A stretch of DNA of 64,000 bases from Chitinophagales bacterium (GCA_030832185.1 JAURJQ010000013.1:52559-116558), one strand, 5' to 3'. Counted from the first letter of the stretch, positions 36,376 through 46,648 are shown. Numbers and translations: made by a program. The notes: generated from the sequence alone by a model not told the origin.

Positions 36376-36383
36376 TATATTTG
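36376..36383 (+). promoter_or_regulatory. -7 promoter box (TATATTTG) for the esterase gene
   Basis: TATATTTG matches TAnnTTTG and ends 17 bases before the ATG at 36401. Confidence 0.55.
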
Positions 36384-36400
36384 TATACAAATTTTCCACT

Positions 36401-37576
36401 ATGCGCGTTCTAAGCATTTTAATCATTATATTGCAATATTATACACTATCTGCACAATGCGGTAACCGATACAATACAGCACTTTTTCCTAATATAACTA
36501 CTACCACACATGAGTTTGGGGAAAATACAGACTATGCTGGCGTGAATAAAAAATTGAATTTAGACCTTTATACTCCTGTTGGAGATACAGTAAAGAATCG
36601 TCCATGTGTAGTATTTTGTTTCGGTGGAGCCTTTGTGCAAGGAACCCGGAATTCTCCTGAGTTGGTTTTATTTGCTTCCAACCTTGCACAGAGAGGATTT
36701 GTCTGTGCTAGTATCGACTATAGACTAGACAATGCAGTCAATTTGGCTGCCAATGGAGAAAATGGCTCTGTGATCCGCGCTGTGCAGGATGCGAAAGCAG
36801 CTATTCGTTATCTTAAAAGCAAAGCAGCCGATTTTGGTATTGATAGTAATATGGTCTTTATCGGCGGGACATCTGCCGGTGGAATCACTGCCCTTACTTT
36901 AGGTTATTCTCAATATGAAGAGTTAAAAGATTCTATAAAAACAACTATCAACAACCTCGGAGGCTGGGAAGGCACTACCAATAACATCGCACAATCATCT
37001 ATGGTCGTAGGACTTTTTAATTTTGCGGGAGCTATACTCGATACCAATCATATTTCTAATAATGATCTTCCTATTTATCTGAATCATGCCAATGGAGATG
37101 CCACCGTCCCCTTTCGCTCAGGGTATCCTCTGAATGGTCAGTCCAAGACTTTTGTGCACGGCAGTTTCAACATAGCACAGCGTATGATGTCGAAAGGGAA
37201 TTATTATGTTTTAGATTCTTTCAAATCAGCAGACCATCCTGCATTCGCATCTGCTGACTTTCTTACATCTCTCGCCAATCTCAATTTGACATCAGAAAAT
37301 TTGAGAAAATTTCTCTATAAAGTAATGAAATGTGACCAAGGAATAAGTGGCATTGCTCGTTTACAAAAACTGATTATTTGTTTCGAAAATCCTGTACGAA
37401 ATATTTTAAATCTGCCGGAAGGTGTTCAGGCGAATGAAATTGAAATGTATAATTTACTTGGAAATAAAATTAGACTGAAGTATGACAATACAAAGCAAAT
37501 TGATATTAGTAAAATCCCAAGAGGTATTTATTTGATTAAATATAAGGAATCAGTTCAAAAAATAGTATTAGAATAA
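36401..37576 (+). CDS. Secreted alpha/beta-hydrolase (esterase) with T9SS type A sorting domain
   Basis: 391 residues with a signal peptide (about 1-19). The hydrolase domain (about 45-300) shows an oxyanion-hole stretch [12 protein letters not shown], the nucleophile elbow GGTSAGGIT (GxSxG, near 154-158), and a candidate catalytic His in SADHPAF. The closest family is carboxylesterase/BD-FAE-like. The final ~70 residues match a T9SS type A C-terminal domain: [31 protein letters not shown] and KIVLE. The product should be delivered to the cell surface. It stops 2 bases before the mutase gene; a shared transcript is likely, though the functional link is unclear. Confidence 0.9.
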   Translation: MRVLSILIIILQYYTLSAQCGNRYNTALFPNITTTTHEFGENTDYAGVNKKLNLDLYTPVGDTVKNRPCVVFCFGGAFVQGTRNSPELVLFASNLAQRGFVCASIDYRLDNAVNLAANGENGSVIRAVQDAKAAIRYLKSKAADFGIDSNMVFIGGTSAGGITALTLGYSQYEELKDSIKTTINNLGGWEGTTNNIAQSSMVVGLFNFAGAILDTNHISNNDLPIYLNHANGDATVPFRSGYPLNGQSKTFVHGSFNIAQRMMSKGNYYVLDSFKSADHPAFASADFLTSLANLNLTSENLRKFLYKVMKCDQGISGIARLQKLIICFENPVRNILNLPEGVQANEIEMYNLLGNKIRLKYDNTKQIDISKIPRGIYLIKYKESVQKIVLE

Positions 37577-37578
37577 TT

Positions 37579-39690
37579 ATGTCGTATAAATATTCATTTG
37601 AAGAATTATATCGCGGTGAGGAAACTTCTGCAAAATCCGTTTATAAATTTGTAGAAGGAATAGATGTTAAGAATAACTATTCTTCTGCAGATACAAAAGA
37701 TATAGAACATATAGGCTTTAGCTGCGGTCGGCCTCCTTTTTTGAGAGGTCCTTATGCCTCCATGTATATCAATAAGCCCTGGACGATTCGTCAATACGCA
37801 GGATTTTCTACAGCAGAAATATCAAATGAATTCTACAGAAAAAATCTAGCGGCAGGTCAAAAAGGATTATCGGTAGCTTTTGACTTAGCAACGCATAGAG
37901 GCTATGACAGCGACCACCCACGAGTAATTGGCGATGTAGGCATGGCAGGGGTAGCCATAGATTCGGTGGAGGATATGAAAATTTTGTTTGATCAAATTCC
38001 TCTCGAAGAAATGTCTGTTTCTATGACCATGAATGGGGCTGTGATTCCAATTATGGCATTTTATATTGTAGCGGCCGAAGAGCAAGGCGTGAGTTCAGAC
38101 AAACTTTCAGGCACTATTCAAAATGATATTCTCAAGGAGTTTATGGTTCGCAATACCTATATCTATCCTCCTAAACCTTCTATGCGATTGATAGCGGATA
38201 TATTTCAATATACATCCAAGTATATGCCGAAATTTAATTCCATTTCTATTTCTGGCTATCATATACAAGAAGCTGGAGCCAGTGCGGATATAGAGTTGGC
38301 GTATACCTTAGCAGATGGTCTAGAATATTTAAAATTAGGAGTGGATAGTGGATTGGCGATAGATGATTTCGCTCCACGTCTTTCTTTTTTCTGGGGTATA
38401 GGTATGAATCATTTTATGGAGATAGCCAAGATGCGCGCAGGGAGAGTCTTATGGGCTGAGATTATACAGCAGTTTAATCCCATTAATCCCAAATCCCTTG
38501 CCTTGAGAGCGCATTGTCAGACCAGTGGCTGGAGTTTGACAGAACAAGACCCTTATAATAATATTGCTCGTACGACGATAGAAGCTATGTCTGCGGCATT
38601 TGGCGGCACGCAATCTCTACATACGAATGCGCTGGATGAAGCCATAGCATTGCCTACAGATTTCTCTGCAGCTATCGCGCGTAATACACAAATCCATATT
38701 CAAAAAAATACGAGTATCTGCAAAGCCATTGATCCTTGGGCTGGTTCACACTATTTAGAATATTTAACAGATGAATTAATTAAGAAGGCGCGAATTCTCA
38801 TTCAAGAAGTGACTGAAAATGGAGGTATGACTGCAGCTATAGAGAAAGGAATTCCCAAAATGCGTATTGAAGAATCCGCGGCTAAACGCCAAGCAAAAAT
38901 AGATAGCGGCATGGATACTATAGTAGGTGTAAATAAATACAAAACGACTGAAAAATCCAGCATTGAAGTCTTGTCGATAGATAATATGGAAGTCTTATCT
39001 AAGCAAAAGGCAAGACTAGAGAAAATTAGGTCGACTAGAGATGAAACTAAAGTTCGGAATTGTCTTCAGAACATTACAACAGCTGCATCTGATACTTCGA
39101 TGAATATTCTATCCTTCGCTATAGAGGCTGCGAGAGAGCGCGCTACTTTAGGTGAAATTTCAGATGCGTTAGAAAAGGTTTATGGACGTTATCATGCTAA
39201 GCAAAATCTAATATCAGGAGTATTTTCAAAAGAGATGAAAGATAACAAACTATTTAAGGAAGCGACTGCACTCAGTCAGCAATTTGCAGATAAATATGGA
39301 AGAAGACCGCGCATATTAATAGCTAAAATGGGTCAAGATGGGCATGATAGAGGAGCTAAGGTCATAGCCACTGCATTTGCTGATTTAGGTTTTGATGTGG
39401 ATATTAGCCCTATGTTCCAAACGCCTCAAGAGATAGCCAAGCAAGCAGTAGAAAATGATGTGCATATTGTAGGAGTTTCATCCCTAGCCGGTGGCCACAA
39501 ATCGCTCATCAAAACCCTAAAAGAAGAACTTAATCAATATGAGCGAGGAGATATCGTCCTCGTAGCTGGTGGTGTAATTCCAAAGCAGGATTATGAAAAT
39601 CTAAATAGAGACGGTGTGAAATTTATATTTGGGCCAGGGTCTATTATCGCGGAGAGCGCAAAGGCGATATTGGAAGATTTCTTAGTTTAG
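37579..39690 (+). CDS. Methylmalonyl-CoA mutase large (alpha) subunit
   Basis: 703-residue B12-dependent mutase that interconverts succinyl-CoA and methylmalonyl-CoA. The TIM-barrel half carries [31 protein letters not shown] and [19 protein letters not shown]. The C-terminal B12 domain (about 575-703) has [15 protein letters not shown] (DxHxxG, His near 588), [11 protein letters not shown] and [11 protein letters not shown], so cobalamin binding should be intact. In many Bacteroidota a small subunit gene is adjacent; none is here, because the next gene is on the opposite strand. Its ATG is 2 bases after the esterase stop. Confidence 0.95.
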   Translation: MSYKYSFEELYRGEETSAKSVYKFVEGIDVKNNYSSADTKDIEHIGFSCGRPPFLRGPYASMYINKPWTIRQYAGFSTAEISNEFYRKNLAAGQKGLSVAFDLATHRGYDSDHPRVIGDVGMAGVAIDSVEDMKILFDQIPLEEMSVSMTMNGAVIPIMAFYIVAAEEQGVSSDKLSGTIQNDILKEFMVRNTYIYPPKPSMRLIADIFQYTSKYMPKFNSISISGYHIQEAGASADIELAYTLADGLEYLKLGVDSGLAIDDFAPRLSFFWGIGMNHFMEIAKMRAGRVLWAEIIQQFNPINPKSLALRAHCQTSGWSLTEQDPYNNIARTTIEAMSAAFGGTQSLHTNALDEAIALPTDFSAAIARNTQIHIQKNTSICKAIDPWAGSHYLEYLTDELIKKARILIQEVTENGGMTAAIEKGIPKMRIEESAAKRQAKIDSGMDTIVGVNKYKTTEKSSIEVLSIDNMEVLSKQKARLEKIRSTRDETKVRNCLQNITTAASDTSMNILSFAIEAARERATLGEISDALEKVYGRYHAKQNLISGVFSKEMKDNKLFKEATALSQQFADKYGRRPRILIAKMGQDGHDRGAKVIATAFADLGFDVDISPMFQTPQEIAKQAVENDVHIVGVSSLAGGHKSLIKTLKEELNQYERGDIVLVAGGVIPKQDYENLNRDGVKFIFGPGSIIAESAKAILEDFLV

Positions 39691-39700
39691 AAGATAATCT

Positions 39701-40930
39701 CTAGTATTTCATTTTTTCTAATCGATCTTGCTGGGCAGGAAGGAAAGGTATACTATAGTCTAGCTTCTTTGAGAATCTAGTTACAATTTTCTGCGTATCA
39801 AACAAATACTGATTTTCCTGATACACACTATAGTCTATTGGGCTGGGATGCATGAAGAGGTTAGGGCTCATGCGGTAGCCTATATTTAGATAGATGTCTA
39901 ATTTTCTCTTTTTCTTAATAGTTACAGGCAGTAAGAGCATAAAATCATCTACCGTCCAGAAACCTTGCTTTGTTTTAGCAAATTGAATTTTTGAATAATA
40001 TTTTTTGACATCTATTTTCACACCAAGCAGCCAGAGAATAGCGCGAGTTTTGAAATCTAAAAATTGCTTAGTAAGATTTTCATCCGTTGCTTGAATAGAT
40101 ACGTGCAATACCGCATACGAATTTTCCTCTAGATAGATATCAATATTGCTATAGTTAATTTTATCCTGATAAAACTTGCCTTGTATATGCAGTGAGTTAT
40201 AGCCTTTGATATTTTCTATGCCCAAATACTTATACTCTATATTTTTATCTTCTAGCAAATGTGTAAAGATGAAATTGAGCATGTTGACTCCTTTTACATA
40301 GCTATAGCCGCTGAGATAGTTGTAGTTTATTTGTTTCCCTACAATTTTTCCCAGACTAGTTTTTATATCTTCCATTAAAAAACTATCATCCTTTTTATAG
40401 AATCTATGCACCTTGGGATAGGAGCCAGAAATATAAAATTTACGGCTATCATTCATTTTGGGAAACTGATAGACTTCTATATCCATTTCTTGAAATCGAG
40501 CATAATGGTCATTCACTATAAATTCCTCTCGATAGAATACTCGCTGACTATATGGCGCAGGTAAATGATTGACATAAAAACTGTCAAAGGCTCTTCGGAG
40601 ATATAATTTCGGATTAACGGGGTAAATCAATACTGGAGGTAAGACAAATCGATGCTGCGAGAGTAGAATCGTTTCTTTTAAATGTATAGCTGAGATGAGT
40701 TGTCTTTGGTAACCCAAATACGAAATAGCTATTGTATCTTTAGAAGAGAGCATATGAGGTATTGTTGACCTGCCTTCTATATCTGTAAAATGAATATTAG
40801 GGTAGTTGAAGACGGCGACAGACACTCCTGCTAGAGGCAATTGAGTAGCGCTATCTAGAATAGAAATAGTCATCTGCGCTGATAGGTTTGCACAAAGAAA
40901 AATCCAGAAAAGAAGTAAAAGCTGTTTCAA
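39701..40930 (-). CDS. Exported protein with carboxypeptidase-regulatory-like (TonB-plug-type) domain
   Basis: 409 residues with a signal peptide (about 1-18). Residues ~19-95 form a carboxypeptidase-regulatory-like fold: TQLPLAGVSVAVFNYPNIHFTDIEGRSTIPHM, DTIAISYLGYQRQ. The rest (about 110-400) is beta-rich and unrecognised, without TonB-dependent receptor barrel motifs, so it is unlikely to be a receptor. The TTG start overlaps the stop of DUF423 as TTGA, which supports translational coupling. Function unknown, probably a surface or periplasmic protein. Confidence 0.7.
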   Translation of the reverse strand: MKQLLLLFWIFLCANLSAQMTISILDSATQLPLAGVSVAVFNYPNIHFTDIEGRSTIPHMLSSKDTIAISYLGYQRQLISAIHLKETILLSQHRFVLPPVLIYPVNPKLYLRRAFDSFYVNHLPAPYSQRVFYREEFIVNDHYARFQEMDIEVYQFPKMNDSRKFYISGSYPKVHRFYKKDDSFLMEDIKTSLGKIVGKQINYNYLSGYSYVKGVNMLNFIFTHLLEDKNIEYKYLGIENIKGYNSLHIQGKFYQDKINYSNIDIYLEENSYAVLHVSIQATDENLTKQFLDFKTRAILWLLGVKIDVKKYYSKIQFAKTKQGFWTVDDFMLLLPVTIKKKRKLDIYLNIGYRMSPNLFMHPSPIDYSVYQENQYLFDTQKIVTRFSKKLDYSIPFLPAQQDRLEKMKY

Positions 40931-41304
40931 ATTTTTTTACTGAAAAAATAGTATGTTAGCATTAACCAGGCAATGACGAACAATAATCCCCCAAGAGGAG
41001 TCACTGGCCATAGTAAGTGAAAATTGATATGATGTATGGCTTCTGTAGTCATTAATATATTAGAGCCGGTAAAACATATTATGCCAAGGATAAAAACATA
41101 GGCGATGGTCATCAATCGTTTACTATATGCCTGCTGCGCTATATATAGCAACGGTGCTAGGTGAAAAAACAAGTACTCTATCCCGACACGATATGAGGCA
41201 TAGCGCGCAGGGTCTATTTTGTCTTTGACCCCATGTGCGCCAAAAGCACCGAATAATACCCCAAGAGCTCCAATGATAGCAGCTATCATTCCAATTTTTC
41301 TCAT
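40927..41304 (-). CDS. DUF423 family small membrane protein
   Basis: About 125 residues from ATG 41304 (MRKIGMIAAIIGALG), preferred to an in-frame ATG at 41346 that adds 14 polar residues. The N-terminal signature AAIIGALGVLFGAFGAHGVKD, GVEYLFFHLAPLLY-like region and the C-terminal VTPLGGLLFVIAWL match DUF423 (YwdK-like). It has four predicted membrane segments. Function is not established. Its TGA overlaps the following TTG start by 4 bases. Confidence 0.88.
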   Translation of the reverse strand: MRKIGMIAAIIGALGVLFGAFGAHGVKDKIDPARYASYRVGIEYLFFHLAPLLYIAQQAYSKRLMTIAYVFILGIICFTGSNILMTTEAIHHINFHLLWPVTPLGGLLFVIAWLMLTYYFFSKKI

Positions 41305-41496
41305 GACTAACTTTTTTGTAAAATTAGAAGGAATAGAATTTCTCATGATAATTTATTCACTTGATAGAGAGTATTCCTAAGCGCTATATAACTATAATGC
41401 TTCTCACATGGTTTAATGTATTCATTCCTTCTAGTGCAAAAAATAGTGAAATTCATGTAGTTATAAAGTAACTAGTATTTACTCTTTTTTTTGATA

Positions 41497-41504
41497 TATA
41501 TTTG
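41497..41504 (+). promoter_or_regulatory. -7 promoter box (TATATTTG) for dnaX
   Basis: TATATTTG matches TAnnTTTG, ending 19 bases before the dnaX ATG at 41524. The region upstream is T-rich and has no clear -33 element. Confidence 0.55.
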
Positions 41505-41523
41505 TGAATAGTAAAAAGGAAAA

Positions 41524-43167
41524 ATGAGTGAAGCATTTATAGTATCTGCCAGAAAATACAGACCACAGCGTTTTGACGAAGTGGTAGGTCAGGAAGCGAC
41601 TACGCAGACGCTCAAAAATGCTATAAAAAATAAGCAGCTAGCACACTCTTTTTTATTCTGTGGTTCTAGAGGCATAGGAAAGACTACTATAGCTCGTATA
41701 TTCGCTAAAACTATCAATTGTAAAGACTTACAAACAGACGGAGAGGCCTGTAATCAATGCGATGCTTGTCTATCGTTTAATAATCATGCATCCTTCAATG
41801 TCATTGAACTTGATGCTGCTAGTAAAAACTCGGTAGACGATATTCGAGAGCTTATAGAACAGGTTCAGTATGCCCCTCAGAATGCAGAATACAAAGTCTT
41901 TATTATAGATGAGGTCCATATGCTTTCTTCATCAGCTTTCAATGCCTTTTTAAAGACGCTCGAGGAGCCGCCAGCATACGCTAAGTTTATTCTAGCTACC
42001 ACAGAAAAGCATAAGATTTTACCGACCATACTTTCTAGATGTCAGATTTATGATTTTAAAAGAATCAGTATCGAAGACATACAGGAGCATTTGAAAAAAA
42101 TAGCTGTAAAGGAGAATATTGATGCTGATGAAAATTCCCTCAATCTCATAGCTCAGAAAGCTGATGGCGGACTTCGAGACGCTCTATCTATGTTTGATAG
42201 ATTGGTAAGTATGAATGGTCAGAAGTTGGAATATGCCACGGTAGTCAAGAGTTTGAATATTCTAGACCATGTAGTCTATTTTCAATTTTTAGAAAACATA
42301 TTGAATGAAAGAAGCGATGCTGCTCTTCTTTTGCTAAATGACGTCTTGTCTAATGGATTTGATTTAGACGTATTCATATCTGGACTTGCGGAGCATATTC
42401 GCCATCTATGGGTAGCAAAAAAAGATACTACGTTAGTGCTATTAGAGTTTAATCTTGAAGTGAAGTCACTGTTTGTAAATCAGAGTAAGCTAATCGATGA
42501 GGCATCTATGCTAAATATGCTCCAGATTATTAGTGAATGCGAAGTGAATATGAAAACCACTCGCAATAGAAGACTCACGGTCGAGTTAGCACTTCTAAAA
42601 ATGTGCTATTTGAAAAAATTAATGCAATCTAGCTGGACAGAGCTAGGTGAAAAAAAAAAATCTGACAACCTAGTTGCCCCTCCACCTTCGGCAAAGAAGC
42701 TAGAGATAGCGCCCCCACCAAGTGCTCCTATTGGTAATAATTTAGGTATAGGTCTTGCTGATATTTTATCTAAAGTAGATACAAAGCTGAATGTGGTGCA
42801 AGATGACAGGTTGCCTGAGCTAAAACCTATCACGGAGGAGAATATCTGGAATCGTATGCTAGAGAAATTTGAAGGTACACTCTCAGAAAAGCAGTTGCTC
42901 CTCACTCTAAATCCAAGAATAGACCAAACTAAGTTTGTCATAGTTTCGGAAAGTGATAGCTTGGCTAAAATGGTTGAATTCACTTTTGTGCGCCTGAAAA
43001 AAATTTATACTGAGATTACAGGAAATTTAGCAGAGTTTCATTGTGAAGTGGATACCTCAAATCTAGTAGAGGATTTAACTAAAAGGCAAGCTTTTGTAGA
43101 ACTGGCGGAAAAGTATCCTATTTTAAATCAAATCCATGAGACCTTCAAACTAGATTTTAATACTTAG
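41524..43167 (+). CDS. dnaX: DNA polymerase III subunit gamma/tau (internal A11 run)
   Basis: 547-residue clamp-loader protein. Walker A GSRGIGKTT (near 45), four Cys of the zinc module (CKDLQTDGEACNQCDAC, near 64-79), DEVHMLSSSAFNAFLKTLEEPP (near 130) and sensor-1 ATTEKHKI follow in order. Domain III ends near residue 370. Then comes GEKKK, encoded by 11 consecutive A (42650-42660), and a proline-rich tau-type tail (APPPSAKK) with a C-terminal domain. Loss or gain of one A gives immediate stops, TGA at 42663 or TAG at 42671, producing a gamma-like 380- or 382-residue product. The 3' stop overlaps that of the convergent galE by 3 bases. Confidence 0.96.
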   Translation: MSEAFIVSARKYRPQRFDEVVGQEATTQTLKNAIKNKQLAHSFLFCGSRGIGKTTIARIFAKTINCKDLQTDGEACNQCDACLSFNNHASFNVIELDAASKNSVDDIRELIEQVQYAPQNAEYKVFIIDEVHMLSSSAFNAFLKTLEEPPAYAKFILATTEKHKILPTILSRCQIYDFKRISIEDIQEHLKKIAVKENIDADENSLNLIAQKADGGLRDALSMFDRLVSMNGQKLEYATVVKSLNILDHVVYFQFLENILNERSDAALLLLNDVLSNGFDLDVFISGLAEHIRHLWVAKKDTTLVLLEFNLEVKSLFVNQSKLIDEASMLNMLQIISECEVNMKTTRNRRLTVELALLKMCYLKKLMQSSWTELGEKKKSDNLVAPPPSAKKLEIAPPPSAPIGNNLGIGLADILSKVDTKLNVVQDDRLPELKPITEENIWNRMLEKFEGTLSEKQLLLTLNPRIDQTKFVIVSESDSLAKMVEFTFVRLKKIYTEITGNLAEFHCEVDTSNLVEDLTKRQAFVELAEKYPILNQIHETFKLDFNT

Positions 43168-44177
43168 GCGTTGGATTTCTCCCAATGCCAAGCCGTTAGC
43201 ATCATGTCCTCAATCGTTTTCCTTGTTTCCCAGTTTAATAATTTGGTGGATTTGTTTGTATCAGAATAGACGGCAATGACATCCCCTTCTCTTGGCGTAG
43301 TAATTTCCTTCGGAATTTCGATACCCGTGACTTTTTCAAATGCAGCAATCAATTCTAAAACGGTGACCCCAGATCCAGAGCCTACATTTATGATTTCATG
43401 GCTATGCAAATGATTTAGCTTACTTAGATATTTTAGGGCTGCCGTATGTGCCTCGGCTACATCCATCACGTGAATATAATCTCTTATGCAACTGCCATCG
43501 CGGGTAGGAAGTTGATTTCCGAAAATCATTAACTTATCAAATTTCCCTGCGGCGGTGCCTGTAATTCTAGGAACTAAATTGCTTGGAGTTACGGCAGGAT
43601 TTTCCCCAATGAATCCAGCCGTGTGCGCACCAACTGGGTTAAAGTATCTCAAGGAAATAAAATTAGCGGGGATTTCTATTTTAGCATCCTCTATTAGCAT
43701 TTCCCCCACCACTTTGGTAGATGCATAAGGACTCTGTGCGGGGTTTAACTTGGTGGTTTCAGATACAGGAAGCGAATCTATATTGCCATAGACGGAGCAG
43801 CTAGAGCTAAATACAAAGTTTTTAACTTTATACAGTTTTACCATATCTAACAGATTAAGAAGTCCTTCTACATTGTTTCGGTAATACATAAGTGGCTGCG
43901 CTACACTTTCTCCTACATATTTATATGCAGCGAAATGAATGATACCATCTATTTGGCCTTCCAGTTTAAATACCTCTTCCAATGCGGATTTATCGCAAAG
44001 GTCAATAGCATAAAATGACGGTCTTTTGCCTGTCGTTTTTTCTATACCGTCTATGACTTCTATTTTAGATCTACTCAGATTGTCTATAATCAAAGCATCA
44101 TAGCTATTTTCTAATAAATCTACTACCGTATGAGAGCCTATATAACCTGTGCCTCCTGTGACCAGTACTTTTTTCAT
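43164..44177 (-). CDS. galE: UDP-glucose 4-epimerase
   Basis: 337-residue SDR epimerase interconverting UDP-glucose and UDP-galactose. GGTGYIGSHTVVDL is at the N-terminus. DLCDKSAL, HFAAYKYVGESV, SSSCSVYGN, and the catalytic SPYASTK (YxxxK, near 151) are present. C-terminal GSGSGVTVLELI and EGDVIAVYSDT are typical. It is convergent with dnaX and has no other gal genes next to it, but bshA and the UDP-sugar genes further right belong to the same nucleotide-sugar chemistry. Confidence 0.96.
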   Translation of the reverse strand: MKKVLVTGGTGYIGSHTVVDLLENSYDALIIDNLSRSKIEVIDGIEKTTGKRPSFYAIDLCDKSALEEVFKLEGQIDGIIHFAAYKYVGESVAQPLMYYRNNVEGLLNLLDMVKLYKVKNFVFSSSCSVYGNIDSLPVSETTKLNPAQSPYASTKVVGEMLIEDAKIEIPANFISLRYFNPVGAHTAGFIGENPAVTPSNLVPRITGTAAGKFDKLMIFGNQLPTRDGSCIRDYIHVMDVAEAHTAALKYLSKLNHLHSHEIINVGSGSGVTVLELIAAFEKVTGIEIPKEITTPREGDVIAVYSDTNKSTKLLNWETRKTIEDMMLTAWHWEKSNA

Positions 44178-44233
44178 CTGATATTTTTAGTTTTTAAAGT
44201 TCACATTAGTTTAAATTACTAATTTTTCTCATA

Positions 44234-45367
44234 TCATGATTTGCTTTGAGCTAAAATCTTATTATAGAGCGCTTCGTATTGTGGAAGAATAATTTTAATA
44301 TCAAATTTTTGAGCTGTTTGATAAGCTTGCTTTTTAAACTGGCTTAAGCTTTCGTCGCTCGACAATATTTTCTTGGCATATAGTGCCATAGAAGAGACAT
44401 CTCCTACAGGACACATATAACCATTGATTCCATTTTCTATGAGCTCTGGCAGGCCTCCTGCATCGCTGGCTAGCACAGGCACATGACAGGCCATAGCCTC
44501 TAAGGCTGCTAGCCCGAAACTTTCTGATTCACTAGGCAGAATCATAAGATCAGAGATTGCAAATAATTCTTCTACCGCTTCTTGTTTGCCAAGAAATTTT
44601 ACTGCCTCGCATATCTTCAGCTCTCGACACAGCTCTTCACATTTCTGTCTCTCAGGACCATCGCCAACCATGAGTAATTTAGAGGGCATTTCTTTGCCCA
44701 GGAGATCAAACATTAGAATGACATCTTCAGCGCGTTTTACTTTTCTAAAATTGGAGATGTGAATTAAAATGCGCTCATGATCTTGTGCCACTAACTTCCT
44801 AAAATGAGGCTTTTCTATCTTTAGAAATCGCTCTAAATTTATAAAGTTGTGTATAACTTCAATTTCATTTGAAATTTCGAACGATTGAAGCGTATCATTT
44901 TTCAATGAATGCGAAACAGTGGTTACCCCATCGGACTTATTAATAGAAAACTCCACCACAGGAAGAAATGATTTATCCTTACCTACTAAGGTTATATCAG
45001 TGCCGTGCAGGGTAGTAATAAACGGAATATGAATGCCTTTTTCCTTTAATATTTGCTGCGCTAGATAGGCGGCTGAGGCATGGGGTATCGCATAGTGAAC
45101 GTGCAGAATATCCAGCTTTTCAAACTGAACCACATCGACCATGCGCGATGCTAAAGCGGTCTCGTATGGCGGATATTGAAAAAGAGCATAATTCTCAAAA
45201 CTGACCTCATGGTAGCTTATATTAGGGTGAAAGCTATCGAGTCTAAACGGCTGCTTATAGGTAATAAAATGCACGGAGTGACCTTTCAGCGCCAAACCTT
45301 TGCCAAGCTCGGTAGCTACCACTCCACTCCCACCGTAGGTAGGATAACAGACTATTCCTATATTCAT
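44234..45367 (-). CDS. bshA: N-acetyl-alpha-D-glucosaminyl-L-malate synthase BshA (bacillithiol)
   Basis: GT4 enzyme (377 residues from ATG 45367; an in-frame ATG at 45382 adds five) that joins GlcNAc to L-malate in the first step of bacillithiol synthesis. Diagnostic stretches are IGIVCYPTYGGSGVVATELGKGLA, FQYPPYETALASRMVDV, TTLHGTDITLVG, NFRKVKRAEDV and LPSESESFGLAALEAMA with the two Glu of EX7E. This is the closest GT4 subgroup because of the CYPTYGGSG and FQYPPY motifs. bshB and bshC are not in the window. Confidence 0.9.
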   Translation of the reverse strand: MNIGIVCYPTYGGSGVVATELGKGLALKGHSVHFITYKQPFRLDSFHPNISYHEVSFENYALFQYPPYETALASRMVDVVQFEKLDILHVHYAIPHASAAYLAQQILKEKGIHIPFITTLHGTDITLVGKDKSFLPVVEFSINKSDGVTTVSHSLKNDTLQSFEISNEIEVIHNFINLERFLKIEKPHFRKLVAQDHERILIHISNFRKVKRAEDVILMFDLLGKEMPSKLLMVGDGPERQKCEELCRELKICEAVKFLGKQEAVEELFAISDLMILPSESESFGLAALEAMACHVPVLASDAGGLPELIENGINGYMCPVGDVSSMALYAKKILSSDESLSQFKKQAYQTAQKFDIKIILPQYEALYNKILAQSKS

Positions 45368-45460
45368 ACTTAAATTTTTCATGACAAATTTAGAACTTAT
45401 AGCTCATTCTAAATCATTTTATATAATATTAAGCCTAGGAGTATATAATTTGGTTGTAGG

Positions 45461-45476
45461 AGAATAGGTCTATTCT
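45461..45476. promoter_or_regulatory. Inverted repeat AGAATAG-GT-CTATTCT between bshA and dprA
   Basis: Seven-base arms with a two-base centre, located in the divergent intergenic region, about 57 bases before the dprA ATG. A candidate operator; could be chance. Confidence 0.3.
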
Positions 45477-45532
45477 AGCCATCTTTGCATTCCTATGTGT
45501 GAGATTCATAAAATTCCTTATTTTTGGGGTTT

Positions 45533-46648
45533 ATGGATATTTCACAAGAAGATTTTTATTTAATGGCTTTGCAGGCGATAGATGGTTTAGGACCAATTAA
45601 GGCCAATATGCTGTTAAAAGGATATTCAAACCCTGCAGAAATATTTATTGCTTCTAAAAAAGATTTGAAACATAAAGTAGCGGGACTAAGCGAAGACATC
45701 TTAAATCAGATTGTAAATAAATCCTCTTTTTGTGGGGTAGAAACCGAATTGAAATTCTGCAAAAAAAATGGAATAGACATAGTTACTTATAATAATCTAA
45801 GCTATCCTGTACGACTTAATTTAATGGAAGATAAGCCATTGGTGCTTTACAAGAAGGGAACTATTTATCCTAAAATCAAGCGCAGCCTATCTATAGTAGG
45901 TACACGAAAATCTACTGAGTATGGGCATAAATTTTTAGATCAGTTATTTGAAGAATTGATTGATGTTAAGGACTTATGCGTAATTAGTGGATTAGCCTTA
46001 GGTATAGATCAAAAGGCGCATGGACTCTCCGTCAAACATGCTATTCCAACATTAGCAGTTATGGGCCTTAGTTTGGATAAGATTTATCCCGCACAGAACA
46101 CCAATCTTGCAAAATCTATCATCGCAGCAGATGGAGGTTGGATATCTGAGACATCTTCTCAAAGTAAAACATCCCAAGGGGTATTCCCTCGTAGAAATCG
46201 TCTGATAGCTGGATTGTGCGATGCTATACTTGTCGTGGAGACGGATGTGAAGGGAGGATCTGTAATTACAGCGCTTCTAGCAAACGATTATGGTAAAGAT
46301 GTTTTCGCACTGCCAGGAAGGACAAGCGATGCGCAATCCAGAGGTTGCAATGATTTAATCAAAAAACATTTAGCCTCTTTAGTAAATACTCCCAAGGACT
46401 TGATTGAATCTATGTCTTGGCATACACATACAAATAAAAATTTACCTCGTACGTTAGAGTTAGATTTCAAAGGAACAGCCACGCAGAAAAATGTATTGGA
46501 TGTGATAAGAAAAACCCCTAAGATAGAACTGGAAAAACTTATATTCCAGGCGCAGCTAGAGCATGGACAGCTTGTAGAAACGCTTTTAGAGTTGGAATTG
46601 CAAGGTGTTATACATACCTTGCCTGGCAATAAATATGAACTGATATAA
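45533..46648 (+). CDS. dprA: DNA-processing protein DprA
   Basis: About 371 residues from ATG 45533 (MDISQEDF); an upstream in-frame TTG at 45524 adds three. DprA loads RecA on incoming ssDNA in natural transformation. The Rossmann-like DNA_processg_A domain (about 110-300) shows LSIVGTRKSTEYG, CVISGLALGIDQKAHG, YPAQNTNLA and PRRNRLIAGL, with ETDVKGGSVITALLA and LPGRTSDAQSRGCN. The C-terminal winged-helix region (about 310-371) is present. No other competence gene is adjacent. The stop overlaps the next start as TAATG. Confidence 0.96.
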   Translation: MDISQEDFYLMALQAIDGLGPIKANMLLKGYSNPAEIFIASKKDLKHKVAGLSEDILNQIVNKSSFCGVETELKFCKKNGIDIVTYNNLSYPVRLNLMEDKPLVLYKKGTIYPKIKRSLSIVGTRKSTEYGHKFLDQLFEELIDVKDLCVISGLALGIDQKAHGLSVKHAIPTLAVMGLSLDKIYPAQNTNLAKSIIAADGGWISETSSQSKTSQGVFPRRNRLIAGLCDAILVVETDVKGGSVITALLANDYGKDVFALPGRTSDAQSRGCNDLIKKHLASLVNTPKDLIESMSWHTHTNKNLPRTLELDFKGTATQKNVLDVIRKTPKIELEKLIFQAQLEHGQLVETLLELELQGVIHTLPGNKYELI

